Below are positions 6,932 through 15,412 of a stretch of DNA of 15,812 nt, in pieces. Source of the DNA: Williamwhitmania sp035530955 (GTDB taxonomy: Bacteria; Bacteroidota; Bacteroidia; Bacteroidales; Williamwhitmaniaceae); assembly GCA_035530955.1 (NCBI GenBank), contig DATKTT010000294.1, positions 1 to 15,812 of the forward strand, given 5' to 3'. Numbering within the stretch: the first letter of the stretch is position 1; each line of letters begins with the position of its first letter. The notes below the pieces were generated by a model. That model did not search any database and had not been told where the DNA came from. It worked only from the letters and a program-made list of their open reading frames with translations. A program made the position numbers and the translations under genes.

Positions 6932-7171
6932 GTAATAAATATGGCAAACCCAATGTCACTGTGTTTTTCCAAAAGAATTGGCTAAAACAATAAAACTCTA
7001 CATGAACTTTGACTAAGGGTAAGCAGCCCCTGCTATTATAGATGCAGTACATGGCCCAAGAAAAAAACGGAAGCCGAATTTTATAGCTCTAGTAAAAGAA
7101 TAGACAAACATTTGCCCAGCGCTTTTGAAAGGCAGCATTATTCAACACAGCGTATAGAGGCTATGCTACGT

Positions 7172-7202
7172 AAAAAAAAATATTAGATAAGCAGTTGCTG
7201 CT
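7172..7202 (-). terminator. Weak candidate terminator of the MFS gene
   Basis: On the minus strand a 5-bp stem AGCAG/CTGCT with a CAA loop (7202-7190) overlaps the stop codon and is followed, after 9 nt, by nine T (7180-7172). The stem is short and the T tract is displaced, so the call is tentative. Confidence 0.3.
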
Positions 7203-8469
7203 ACTTCCAACTCTTCATTTTATACCACCTATTGGCAAAAAGGAAAATAATTAGATAGCAAGGGATCAAAATCCAGTAGGCGTTTTGAGAGCCTACCAAA
7301 TCGGATAGGTAGCCCCAAACTAAGGGAAGAATGGCTCCGCCAGCAATAGCCATTATGAGCAAGGCTGAACCCGTTTTAATAAATCGGCCAAGGCTATGAA
7401 TGGAAAGCGGCCAAATGGCCGGCCACACAATGGCATTAGCAAGGCCCAGAAGGGCAATAAACATTACCGAAAGAAATGGGGTACTAAATATGGCAGCGAC
7501 AGTTAGAAGAATACCCAGCACCGCTGAAATTTCGAGTGCTCGGCGTTGTGTTACGACCTTCGGTATTAAAACTATTCCCAACAGGTATCCCACAATCATG
7601 GCACCAAGCGTAAAGGAGGTAAACATCTTGGCCGTGCTGATGGGAATTCCCAGTGAGATTCCATAACGTATGATAGTATCACCAGCGACTACCTCGGCGC
7701 CAACGTAAAAGAACAGGGCAACCACCCCCATGATAAGGTGTGGAAATTGGAAGATGTTGGTCTTACCTTCAGCAGGGGCCCCAACTTCGCTTTCAGCTTC
7801 GGCTTCCACCTCTGGCAGGGGTGAAAAGCGAACGAACAGTGCGAGCAGTACCAATACTCCCGACATAACCAAATATGGGGCAATCACGCGGGCTGCAAGA
7901 TTATCGAGAGCAAGAGCACGGGCACTACCATCGAGCTTGGCTAAACTGGCAACGAAGACGTCACCATCGTGAAGAATAAAGTAGGCAAGAATTAACGGGG
8001 CAACCACTCCTGCAACCTTATTGCAGATGCCCATAATGCTGATGCGTCGAGCAGCCGTTTCGGTAGGCCCAAGTATGGTGATGTAGGGATTGGAGGCGGT
8101 TTGAAGTACGGCTAGGCCAGTACCCATAACAAAAAGGCCCAACAGGAATAGACCATACGTACGGGTGTAAGCAGCAGGAATAAAAATTAAGGTGCCTACT
8201 GCCATTACCAGCAGCCCAAGCATCATTCCTTTCTTAAAACCAGTTTTCTCCAGCACCCAAGATGAGGGAAGCGCCATAACCGTATAGGAGATATAAAAGG
8301 CAAATGTTACTAGGAGTGCCTGAAAGTTAGAGAGTTCGCAGGCAATTTTCAGATAGGGAATAAGTATGCCATTAAGCCAAGTAACAAAACCAAAGATGAA
8401 GAAGAGTAACCCGATTAGAATAATGGGGAGCGCATTGCTTCCAGCCTTTGCAGAGCGATTGTTGGACAT
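7201..8469 (-). CDS. MFS sugar transporter of the FucP/GluP (fucose, glucose/galactose) family
   Basis: This inner-membrane permease is expected to import a monosaccharide, probably glucose, galactose or fucose, in symport. The 422 residues form about 12 membrane helices with a cytoplasmic loop rich in Glu and Ala near 218-236. Family signatures are FVTWLNGILIPYLK (28-41), FQALLVTFAFYISYTVMALP, LQTASNPYITILGP (122-135), and WPAIWPLSIHSLGRFIKTGS in the second half. Relative to E. coli FucP as I recall it, Asp46 is replaced by Gly34 and Glu135 by Gln123. Gln at the latter site is also found in GluP proteins, which favours the glucose/galactose branch. The gene is transcribed alone from a strong promoter match, with no sugar-metabolism gene beside it, so the substrate is open. 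Confidence 0.9.
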   Translation of the reverse strand: MSNNRSAKAGSNALPIILIGLLFFIFGFVTWLNGILIPYLKIACELSNFQALLVTFAFYISYTVMALPSSWVLEKTGFKKGMMLGLLVMAVGTLIFIPAAYTRTYGLFLLGLFVMGTGLAVLQTASNPYITILGPTETAARRISIMGICNKVAGVVAPLILAYFILHDGDVFVASLAKLDGSARALALDNLAARVIAPYLVMSGVLVLLALFVRFSPLPEVEAEAESEVGAPAEGKTNIFQFPHLIMGVVALFFYVGAEVVAGDTIIRYGISLGIPISTAKMFTSFTLGAMIVGYLLGIVLIPKVVTQRRALEISAVLGILLTVAAIFSTPFLSVMFIALLGLANAIVWPAIWPLSIHSLGRFIKTGSALLIMAIAGGAILPLVWGYLSDLVGSQNAYWILIPCYLIIFLFANRWYKMKSWK

Positions 8470-8487
8470 AGCTGTTACGGTTTAGCC

Positions 8488-8518
8488 TACAACCTAAAAA
8501 CGTTACCATGGGGTTGTA
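8488..8518 (-). other. Stem-loop at the predicted 5' end of the MFS mRNA
   Basis: TACAACC (8518-8512) and GGTTGTA (8494-8488) on the minus strand are perfect 7-bp arms with a 17-nt loop. The expected transcription start is near 8519, so the hairpin would open the leader. It may stabilise the mRNA or be a chance dyad. Confidence 0.3.
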
Positions 8519-8525
8519 TGGAACA

Positions 8526-8555
8526 CAAAGGTAAAAATTTGGCAATACCGGACAA
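8526..8555 (-). promoter_or_regulatory. Promoter of the MFS transporter, TTG-N19-TACCTTTG
   Basis: On the minus strand TTG (8555-8553) is followed after exactly 19 nt by TACCTTTG (8533-8526), a close match to the Bacteroidota sigma-ABfr promoter (TTG/TTTG at -33, TAnnTTTG at -7). It lies 57 nt upstream of the ATG. Confidence 0.7.
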
Positions 8556-8659
8556 CGGCTGAACGGTTAAATGTAGGTCAAATAGCAACACTGCATCACC
8601 AGTAAAAATGCCTTTGCTTATGAATTCAATTCGGATGAATAAGCCATAGTATGAAATGG

Positions 8660-8693
8660 AAAACAAAAAAGAGGCTGCCCATTGGACAGCCTC
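8660..8693 (-). terminator. Rho-independent terminator of the giant protease gene
   Basis: In the minus-strand RNA GAGGCUGUCC (8693-8684) pairs with GGGCAGCCUC (8680-8671), giving ten pairs including one U-G, around an AAU loop. A run UUUUUUGUUUU follows (8670-8660). It begins 42 nt after the stop codon. Confidence 0.88.
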
Positions 8694-8735
8694 TAATTTC
8701 TACTATACTTCAGTTCTACATGAAGTAGCTATTGT

Positions 8736-11700
8736 TTATGGATTTAAAACAACTCTTTGAGAGTATGTCTTACCATCAACAACAAGCTTAACAATGTAAA
8801 TACCTGAAATAATGTTGCTCGAAATCCTATTCAAACCCACTGAAAGTTTGGTTGTTTGATAAACAGAGATACCAAGAATATTGCAAACCGTAAGGTTGGC
8901 GCTGCTCTTCATGCCGGCGATGTCTACGTAAAGCGTTGCTCCATCGGAGTAAATCTTAACAACATCACTAGCATTTGGATTAATCCCTGTATTTGGTGTA
9001 ATCTCAAAGGAAGCAGTTTGTGTTCCTTCATAATTAACATCATTTACAGTTGCAACAACCGCATAGGTTCCAACTTCTGTTGGTGCAGTGGGCAAACCAT
9101 TATAGGTAACATCAACAGCCAACCCCACTGGGTCAGTAGTAACTGTTACAGACTTTGGTGTTCCGTCATGCATCTGCGACAAATCGGAAATGGTAACGGT
9201 AGCTAGGCTCTTATTAAGAACAGTAACAGTCCAATCAACAGAGGTTGATTCATCCTCAGAAACAACGGTATAAACCAACGGGGTGGTAAAGTTGTTGGTT
9301 GTAGTACCCGACAGCTGAGTAATGCTACCTACGTAAACACTTGCATTGGGGGATACCTCAAACACAGGGGTTAGCATTGATAGATCGGAACTATAATTAA
9401 CCATAACCTTAACGGTATGGTTAACGGCATCGATAACCGTTGTACCAGCCTCCTCGTTAGGAATAGTAAAGTCTATCAAATCGGCATTAGAATTTCTAGC
9501 ATCAACAGTAATGCTATAGTTCTTAATAAACCTGCCATTCTCAGACTGAACGGTAACCATCAAAGGTTGTGAATAATCAATGGCAGATACCTGAGGGCTG
9601 GCCTGTGCAACTCCATTAATCAACAACGTTGCACCAGAAGATATGGTGAACCGTGCTTTCAGTGAAGTAATGTCGATTCCAGAGGCCACCTTCTTGTAGA
9701 AATTATTGCCGTTGGCATCCAATGTAATTGCACTAGTCAATGTTGGATTATCTCCTATCTCAAATGAATAGGCAGTTAAATCACAATCAGAACCTAGATC
9801 GTTTGCCACATTTACTGTGTAATTCTGATTAATACCAACATTAAATCCAGTACCTTCTGCAGTATAAGTCAATGGTGATCCTGTAAAATCATTTGCTGTA
9901 ACACCACTAACCTGAACAACACCTCCAACTTTAATTATGGATTGTTGTGACGTTGTGAACGTTGCAGTAAGATTGCTAAGATCGGCATTGTCCATTACAA
10001 CATTAAAGGTATTGGTAGCCTCATCAAAAGTTGATGGAACTTTCTCCCCTGCAATATCAAGGCTAGTTAGCAACAAGCCTGGAATATTCCAAAACTTACC
10101 GTCCCCCATTCCATTAACATCGGCATAATAAACTACAGCCGTATTGTCATTTGAGGAGTAATCGTAAACATAATTTCCATCTCCCTCAATGAACTTATAG
10201 TAGGCTACAAGGCCAGCAGTATTTGCTGGATAATCTGTCATCATGTTAGCCACAATAGTTGGCTGATTAAGGCTGGAATTCCATACGCGAACCTCATCGA
10301 TATTTCCGCTAGCAGACCGGATTAAGTCCGAAGGTCTGTTGCCAATACAAATTGGATAATTCGCGTTGGTCTTCGTAGCACCAGCAGTTCCGGAATACAC
10401 ACTCCAAGTTTGTGCAACTCCATCAATGTAAAGTGTATATACGTTACCCGATGTAACTGTAAGCGCTAGGTGCTGCCAAGTGTTTTTCTTAACACCATTG
10501 GGCACATACCAAGTAAACGAACCACTGCTCTTTGTAACACTTAATACAAAACTATTGGTACCATAGTATACACTTCCATAACTGGTATTATACCATAAGT
10601 AAACATTAGTTTTGTTGAAGATATGCCCATACGTTGCTGGATCACTAAGGTTAACCCAGCACTCAATAGTATAGTTATTTACAAGATCAATGGTAGGTGA
10701 GCCGCCTGCATAAACCGCAGTATTACTCCCGGCAACAAATGAGCCAACCACATTAGTCGGAGATATTGAAGGAGTTACAACAGAAGTACTCATCTTATCA
10801 TTGTCAGGAGTTGCATCACCCACCAATTTAGTATAAACATCAATGCTATAGGTGGTATTCGATGCAGTGAGGTCAGCCTTAGTTGCAAAGGTGATGGCTG
10901 AAGTACCTCCTGCAGCAATTGGTCCTGCAATAGTTTGAACAACTTCTGCACCTCCATTTACAGTGTAGGCAACATCAATATTGCTTAGGGGAACATTCCC
11001 ATAGTTTTTTACTGTTGCTGCAATTGTAGAAAGAGTGGTTCTGCTTGGTCGTAAGGTCGAGATAGCAGAAACGCCAGCATCGGAAGAAGAGGCAACAGAA
11101 GTAATGGTAGTGGTAACGCTGTTATTATCAGCATTCTCATCACCAGCAACATCAACCCACGCTTTCAAGGTATAAGAATCAGGAGTAGACAGGTCCGCGG
11201 TAGCTGTAAATGAATAAGCCAAGGACTGCCCTGCAGTAAGAGAAGCAATGGTCTCCATTACCGGGGTCAACGAGTTGATTTGATAATAGACATCCACATT
11301 TGTAAGATCTTGCGAACCGCCATTCTTTACTGTAATCGTCACTGTTTCAGCAGAGGTTTTAATACCACTTGCAGTGGGAGCCGTAATGGCCGTAACGCTA
11401 GGATCAATTAGAGGCTTATCAACGCACTCAATATTAGCGATCCAACCTATATCGTTCACCGAGCCATCTGAGGTAAACTTAAAGGTAAGTTCGCCTCCCG
11501 CAGCCGACGAGGTAAAGGAAGGAGGAAGTGCACTACCAGTAAATTGCCCCAATAAAGCAGAGGCAGTAGCAGTAGGACCATTGTAAATGTATAGGAAGTC
11601 ATAGGTATCTTCCGTTGCAAACTCCGTAAAGGTTACCTTGGTATTTTTGCCAACAGCATCGGGCTGAATGGTAAGTGTGCTATTCGAGGAATTTGCATAG

Positions 11701-14700
11701 TTACTATACTTACCTCCACCATCAGTGAAAACACCAGAACAGGTTGCAGTAGGGTTAGTTGCTACGCCCATAATAATAGCATCGCCATTGTTTATAACTG
11801 TTGCGGTTTGCGTATTATTAGAGGTTACAGGGTCGTTTGGCCAATTAACAGAAGCCGTAACATCATGAATACCCTCTGCAGAAAAATCAGCGGTCTGAGC
11901 AAAAGGATAAGTAACTTCTGCAAATGGAGCAATAGGGCCTGGAATGGTCTCACTAACCAAGGCTCCACCATTAATTTGGTAGCTTACAGGTATATTTGAA
12001 ACATCCGCGCCAGTATAGTTCTTAACCGTAACTGTGATGGTCTCAGCATTCGTAATCCCACTTCCAGCGATTAAAGAGGTCATCGCCATATCTGCCTGAG
12101 GCTCCGATATTTCTACATTGTCAATGGTTACAAAGTCGCCACTGTCATAGCTATCGTTGCTGAAATCATAGTTGCCTGAAGAGTTTATATATGTTGTATA
12201 GTTAGTTTTACAAACTGCTTCAAACTCAACATTAACAGATGAAAGACCAGCATATGCAGACAAATCATAGTAAACCGTCTTATAATTAACGGTATTAGTT
12301 GAACCGTAAATTTGCGTTCCTGCTGTATTTGAAAGGTAATCGCCATTTACTTTAACCCTAAAGTAAGACGTTCCTGCTGCTGAACGATACTTTTGCCTGT
12401 AGTCAAACTTTAAATATAGTTTACCCGTAATGGAAGAAGCATCGATATTACAGATACCCGCAGTAACCACATAATTTGGATTGCTTGTAAAACATGCAGC
12501 ATCTGTTGATGCCACCCAATCAGTAGATGTTGTGGGGCCTTCAAGACGAATACCATACTTTTGAGCATCGTTTACGTACCTAACATTACCTTGGCCATAA
12601 ACTCCTGTAAAGTAGAAATTGTCAGCCTTTTGAGACTCAAAACTCTCTGCAAAAGGAAGTGCGGTAACAGCAATAGATGGATTTACGGTAACAGCAAGTG
12701 ACCGTTCACTCACAGCACCCGTGGTAAGGTCAATTGCCCTCACGCAATACCAGTTATTATTGCTCTGCTCAATATTAGCAATATCGTAGCTGTTGGTGGT
12801 TGCATCAGCCAAATGCTCATATACTTGTCCATTTAACTTCAACACCTCATACTTTGCGTTTGGAACGGCATCCCACTGCAATGTGAATGGACCAGCTCCA
12901 TCGCAATGTGCAACACCCACCTTTACATTTTGAGGGGTAGGCATAACATTAAAAGCCTCTTTTGAAACGCTAAAAACAGAACCGTTAGAAATTCTGATTT
13001 TGGCATTTGCCGTGGTAACGGAGCTAGGCACGGTCCACAGATAACTCCGAGAGCTGGAGGGAATGCCCGAGGCAATAACACTATAGTTAACCCCACCATC
13101 AGTTGAATATTCCAAAGTGAAGGTTCCACTATAACCCTCACAATCCCAACGAATAACTTCATCGTTACCAGGAGTTAAATACTCAGTTCCTATCGGATAG
13201 GTAAGTTGAAGTTCAGGCATAACCACATCGTACACAATAGCAAATTCCTGCTTCCCATCTGGAATTGCATAACCATCAACATTAATGGTATATTCACCTG
13301 CAGCAGGGTGATCTAATGTAACCTGCTCCATGTTATTCAAGCCATCATAGTCACGAACTGCAGGTGCAGATGGATTTGAAGGGTCAAGAACCCAAGGTAA
13401 AGTTATATTACCATCGTGTGAAACACTCAAATCAAGATCATTAACAAGAATATACTGATCACCCGGTGTGCCAGCAACATCGGTCCATGCCAACATTACC
13501 CTTAATGCAACAGCACCTGCAGGAACAGTAATGGTTTTAGTTGCAGTAGCAGCCTGACCTACACTATCAACATAATATGTATTCCGCTCCATTACCTGGA
13601 CAGCACGATATCCGTCGATTTCACCGTACCCGAACTTGTAGTCTGGACCTGGATTACCAAGATCGTGTGCCGTATTGAAGGCCAACGCTCTTAAAAAAGA
13701 GGAAATTGGACGCTGTCCTCCATGGGTGTCTTTATACCGTTGGTAGACCAAAGCCATGGTTCCAGCAACCCCAGGAGTGGCCATGGAGGTGCCGCTCATG
13801 TAACCATAGCCATCGTTAAAAAAAGTGGAGTATACATCAACCCCGTCACCGCTAATATTAGGAATAAGCCTTCCGTCATAAGAGGGACCAAAACTGCTAA
13901 ATGAACTCATATTATCTGTTGCATCAACAGCGGCAACCATAAGGGAGTTCTTCATGTTCTTTGAGGTTGTATTGTAACCTCCTGAGCATACCGTTTGATT
14001 ATTTCCTGCGGAAAAAACATACAGGAAGTAAGGATACCACCCAGCAATTAGGTCCTCATTATGATCGGTGCCATTGTATGCAAAGGGGTTAGGGCACGTG
14101 GTTACGTTATATCCCCACGAGTTGGAAGTAAGTTCAATACCGTCGTTGTCCAAAGAAAGTAATCGCTCATAAGGAACACTTAGCCCATTGGATTGGGTGT
14201 TGAAATTCCATGCATAGACCAGTGCATCAGGAGCCATACCACGAGCAATAGGATCGAGCAAACCTGCTCCTGCAATTGTCCCGCAGGTATGAGTTCCATG
14301 GTCAGTAGTATGCATCTCATACTCTCGGTTTGTAACCCGACCATTAAAGTCCCTATGATTTTCGACATCAGCATCCCATAGCCCAACCTTAACACCCTTA
14401 CCCGTTAATCCGTAGCCTAAACCACGAATGGAAGAGTTTAAAACATTGGCCCGGTGGAGAGTTCTACCATGGTTGTTTTCTAACTCGGCAGGAGGAGCAA
14501 TTGGTTCGATATTTTGAACCCAGTCGAAAGAGGCAATTTTAGCCAGATCGGCAATAGAAACTATTGCTGAGAATTGGTGAAAAACACCCTCCATTTGGAC
14601 ATTTCCCATTTTAATATTGGCAAGGCCACTTTTCACAGTTGCCTCATCAATATCCCTAAAAAAGGTAATAACAACTTTCACATAGCCATTATCCACCTTT

Positions 14701-15119
14701 GCATAGTCCGGAATATTCCCGCTGGCTAACTGTTTCTCTATTTTATACTCAGGCTTAACCTCCATCAAGGAGCGAATATTTTTTGAATCGTTCCTAGTAA
14801 TGGAGTAAAACTGCGATGAAACAGAAACATAGTAGGCATGACCATGAAGGTAGTCCAGCAGGGTAATTCCCTGTGCCTTTAATTGTTTTTGCTCCTCAAT
14901 GGTTGGGATTGAGTTAAACTGGAGAATAAAATGGGTTGCATTTGCAGCAGCCCGTTTAACCCCTTCAGCAGGTAGTCCTTTTCTCACTTCCTGAAAATTA
15001 GCAGGCGGAGAAATTGAACTCCCATTAATTGTGACAGTGTACAGATCCTGGCTGCGTCTCTGCGCCCATCCAGACCCCACTACCATCAACATAGTCATTA
15101 GTAGTAAAACTTTCTTCAT
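8736..15119 (-). CDS. Giant T9SS-exported subtilisin-like serine protease (S8) with multiple beta-domains
   Basis: The 2127-residue secreted protease is probably surface-bound. A signal peptide (1 to about 20, ending SGWAQ) precedes a propeptide-like region (about 25-235) and the S8 domain (about 240-515). Its triad is Asp249 (GLWDADV), His274 (DHGTHTCG) and Ser445 (MSGTSMATPG), with oxyanion Asn373. Then follow a P-domain-like jelly roll (520-632), an Ig-like module (636-727), a fibronectin-III-like module (728-813), a MAM/adhesin-like jelly roll (820-1005), CARDB-like modules (1007-1110, 1238-1343, 1346-1447), a CUB-like module (1113-1232) and a LamG/concanavalin-like module (1448-1625). 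Three DUF5018-like repeats (1683-1970), an MBG-like module (1971-2041) and a T9SS type A sorting domain (2052-2127, GIYIVKLVVDGKTYSQRVVL) complete it. Module borders are by eye; the protease and sorting calls are secure. The substrate is unknown; CUB and LamG suggest glycan or matrix binding. Confidence 0.93.
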   Translation of the reverse strand: MKKVLLLMTMLMVVGSGWAQRRSQDLYTVTINGSSISPPANFQEVRKGLPAEGVKRAAANATHFILQFNSIPTIEEQKQLKAQGITLLDYLHGHAYYVSVSSQFYSITRNDSKNIRSLMEVKPEYKIEKQLASGNIPDYAKVDNGYVKVVITFFRDIDEATVKSGLANIKMGNVQMEGVFHQFSAIVSIADLAKIASFDWVQNIEPIAPPAELENNHGRTLHRANVLNSSIRGLGYGLTGKGVKVGLWDADVENHRDFNGRVTNREYEMHTTDHGTHTCGTIAGAGLLDPIARGMAPDALVYAWNFNTQSNGLSVPYERLLSLDNDGIELTSNSWGYNVTTCPNPFAYNGTDHNEDLIAGWYPYFLYVFSAGNNQTVCSGGYNTTSKNMKNSLMVAAVDATDNMSSFSSFGPSYDGRLIPNISGDGVDVYSTFFNDGYGYMSGTSMATPGVAGTMALVYQRYKDTHGGQRPISSFLRALAFNTAHDLGNPGPDYKFGYGEIDGYRAVQVMERNTYYVDSVGQAATATKTITVPAGAVALRVMLAWTDVAGTPGDQYILVNDLDLSVSHDGNITLPWVLDPSNPSAPAVRDYDGLNNMEQVTLDHPAAGEYTINVDGYAIPDGKQEFAIVYDVVMPELQLTYPIGTEYLTPGNDEVIRWDCEGYSGTFTLEYSTDGGVNYSVIASGIPSSSRSYLWTVPSSVTTANAKIRISNGSVFSVSKEAFNVMPTPQNVKVGVAHCDGAGPFTLQWDAVPNAKYEVLKLNGQVYEHLADATTNSYDIANIEQSNNNWYCVRAIDLTTGAVSERSLAVTVNPSIAVTALPFAESFESQKADNFYFTGVYGQGNVRYVNDAQKYGIRLEGPTTSTDWVASTDAACFTSNPNYVVTAGICNIDASSITGKLYLKFDYRQKYRSAAGTSYFRVKVNGDYLSNTAGTQIYGSTNTVNYKTVYYDLSAYAGLSSVNVEFEAVCKTNYTTYINSSGNYDFSNDSYDSGDFVTIDNVEISEPQADMAMTSLIAGSGITNAETITVTVKNYTGADVSNIPVSYQINGGALVSETIPGPIAPFAEVTYPFAQTADFSAEGIHDVTASVNWPNDPVTSNNTQTATVINNGDAIIMGVATNPTATCSGVFTDGGGKYSNYANSSNSTLTIQPDAVGKNTKVTFTEFATEDTYDFLYIYNGPTATASALLGQFTGSALPPSFTSSAAGGELTFKFTSDGSVNDIGWIANIECVDKPLIDPSVTAITAPTASGIKTSAETVTITVKNGGSQDLTNVDVYYQINSLTPVMETIASLTAGQSLAYSFTATADLSTPDSYTLKAWVDVAGDENADNNSVTTTITSVASSSDAGVSAISTLRPSRTTLSTIAATVKNYGNVPLSNIDVAYTVNGGAEVVQTIAGPIAAGGTSAITFATKADLTASNTTYSIDVYTKLVGDATPDNDKMSTSVVTPSISPTNVVGSFVAGSNTAVYAGGSPTIDLVNNYTIECWVNLSDPATYGHIFNKTNVYLWYNTSYGSVYYGTNSFVLSVTKSSGSFTWYVPNGVKKNTWQHLALTVTSGNVYTLYIDGVAQTWSVYSGTAGATKTNANYPICIGNRPSDLIRSASGNIDEVRVWNSSLNQPTIVANMMTDYPANTAGLVAYYKFIEGDGNYVYDYSSNDNTAVVYYADVNGMGDGKFWNIPGLLLTSLDIAGEKVPSTFDEATNTFNVVMDNADLSNLTATFTTSQQSIIKVGGVVQVSGVTANDFTGSPLTYTAEGTGFNVGINQNYTVNVANDLGSDCDLTAYSFEIGDNPTLTSAITLDANGNNFYKKVASGIDITSLKARFTISSGATLLINGVAQASPQVSAIDYSQPLMVTVQSENGRFIKNYSITVDARNSNADLIDFTIPNEEAGTTVIDAVNHTVKVMVNYSSDLSMLTPVFEVSPNASVYVGSITQLSGTTTNNFTTPLVYTVVSEDESTSVDWTVTVLNKSLATVTISDLSQMHDGTPKSVTVTTDPVGLAVDVTYNGLPTAPTEVGTYAVVATVNDVNYEGTQTASFEITPNTGINPNASDVVKIYSDGATLYVDIAGMKSSANLTVCNILGISVYQTTKLSVGLNRISSNIISGIYIVKLVVDGKTYSQRVVLNP

Positions 15120-15150
15120 AAATTGGTTAATTAGGTTGTTGAGATTTTCT

Positions 15151-15172
15151 AGCCACTATTTCTAATGTGGCT
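15151..15172 (-). other. Stem-loop at the predicted 5' end of the protease mRNA
   Basis: AGCCAC (15172-15167 on the minus strand) and GTGGCT (15156-15151) are perfect arms. The stem extends inward by ATT/AAT with a single bulged base. It begins 3 nt after the candidate -7 element, so it would sit at the very start of the transcript. Confidence 0.4.
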
Positions 15173-15175
15173 GAT

Positions 15176-15183
15176 CAAATTTA
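15176..15183 (-). promoter_or_regulatory. Candidate -7 element TAAATTTG of the protease gene
   Basis: TAAATTTG on the minus strand matches TAnnTTTG and lies 56 nt upstream of the ATG. No clear TTG occurs about 19 nt further upstream; a dyad occupies that position. Confidence 0.5.
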
Positions 15184-15199
15184 TGACATATTTTGATTC

Positions 15200-15219
15200 G
15201 AAATGATATTTGTCATTTC
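15200..15219. repeat. 7-bp inverted repeat over the -33 region of the protease promoter
   Basis: GAAATGA (15200-15206) and TCATTTC (15213-15219) are perfect arms with a 6-nt spacer. The dyad covers the place where the -33 element should be. A second arm pair, ATGACA (15183-15188) and TGTCAT (15211-15216), spans from the -7 element to here. Confidence 0.45.
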
Positions 15220-15260
15220 TCTTTTTCTATTTATTTTCAAAAACTAATAAAATATAAGGT

Positions 15261-15277
15261 TTAAGTAGACTACTTAA
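15261..15277. repeat. 17-bp near-perfect palindrome TTAAGTAG-A-CTACTTAA, candidate operator
   Basis: Two perfect 8-bp arms flank a single central base, a form typical of sites for dimeric helix-turn-helix regulators. It lies about 78 bp upstream of the candidate -7 element of the protease gene. Confidence 0.5.
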
Positions 15278-15397
15278 GAATTTACCTCATGAAAATTTTA
15301 TGATGGAAGATTTCTTGGCACAAAAGAATTCCATATTCTCAGGAAATTTTGCCTAGAATATTTAAACGAATGAAACAAATATGGAAAAAGGGAACTT

Positions 15398-15412
15398 GGG
15401 CGTTAAACACCC
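15398..15412 (-). terminator. Weak candidate terminator of the amidotransferase gene
   Basis: In the minus-strand RNA GGGUG pairs with CGCCC around UUUAA, including one U-G pair. UUUUU follows only after AAGUUCCC. It is the best hairpin found within about 90 nt of the stop codon, but a weak one. Confidence 0.25.

Larger units (their letters stand above)
6768..7200. other. 433-bp intergenic region without a supported gene
   Basis: It holds the mcp promoter at its left end. A plus-strand TATCTTTG (6924-6931) is preceded by two small hairpins, GTCATT/AATGAC (6878-6895) and CTTGTT/AACAAG (6895-6915). The possible end of the MFS transcript lies at its right end. Open frames here are short (14 codons plus strand at 6941, 41 codons minus strand at 7138-7013), and I recognise neither. 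Confidence 0.6.

Noticed and set aside
7013..7138. 41-codon minus-strand open frame downstream of the MFS gene
   Set aside because: A frame of this length is expected by chance. No promoter, ribosome site or recognisable family was seen, and it follows the possible MFS terminator.
12923..13162. Open frames of 60-116 codons inside the giant protease gene on both strands
   Set aside because: They are shadows of a 2127-codon reading frame with convincing domains, and none resembles a known protein.
8736..15119. Possible gene fusion or assembly error making the protease so long
   Set aside because: There is one signal peptide, one continuous frame without stops and a single sorting domain at the end, as expected for a genuine multidomain T9SS protein.
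15300..15356. 18-codon plus-strand frame upstream of the protease gene
   Set aside because: It is too short, with no supporting promoter or recognisable sequence.
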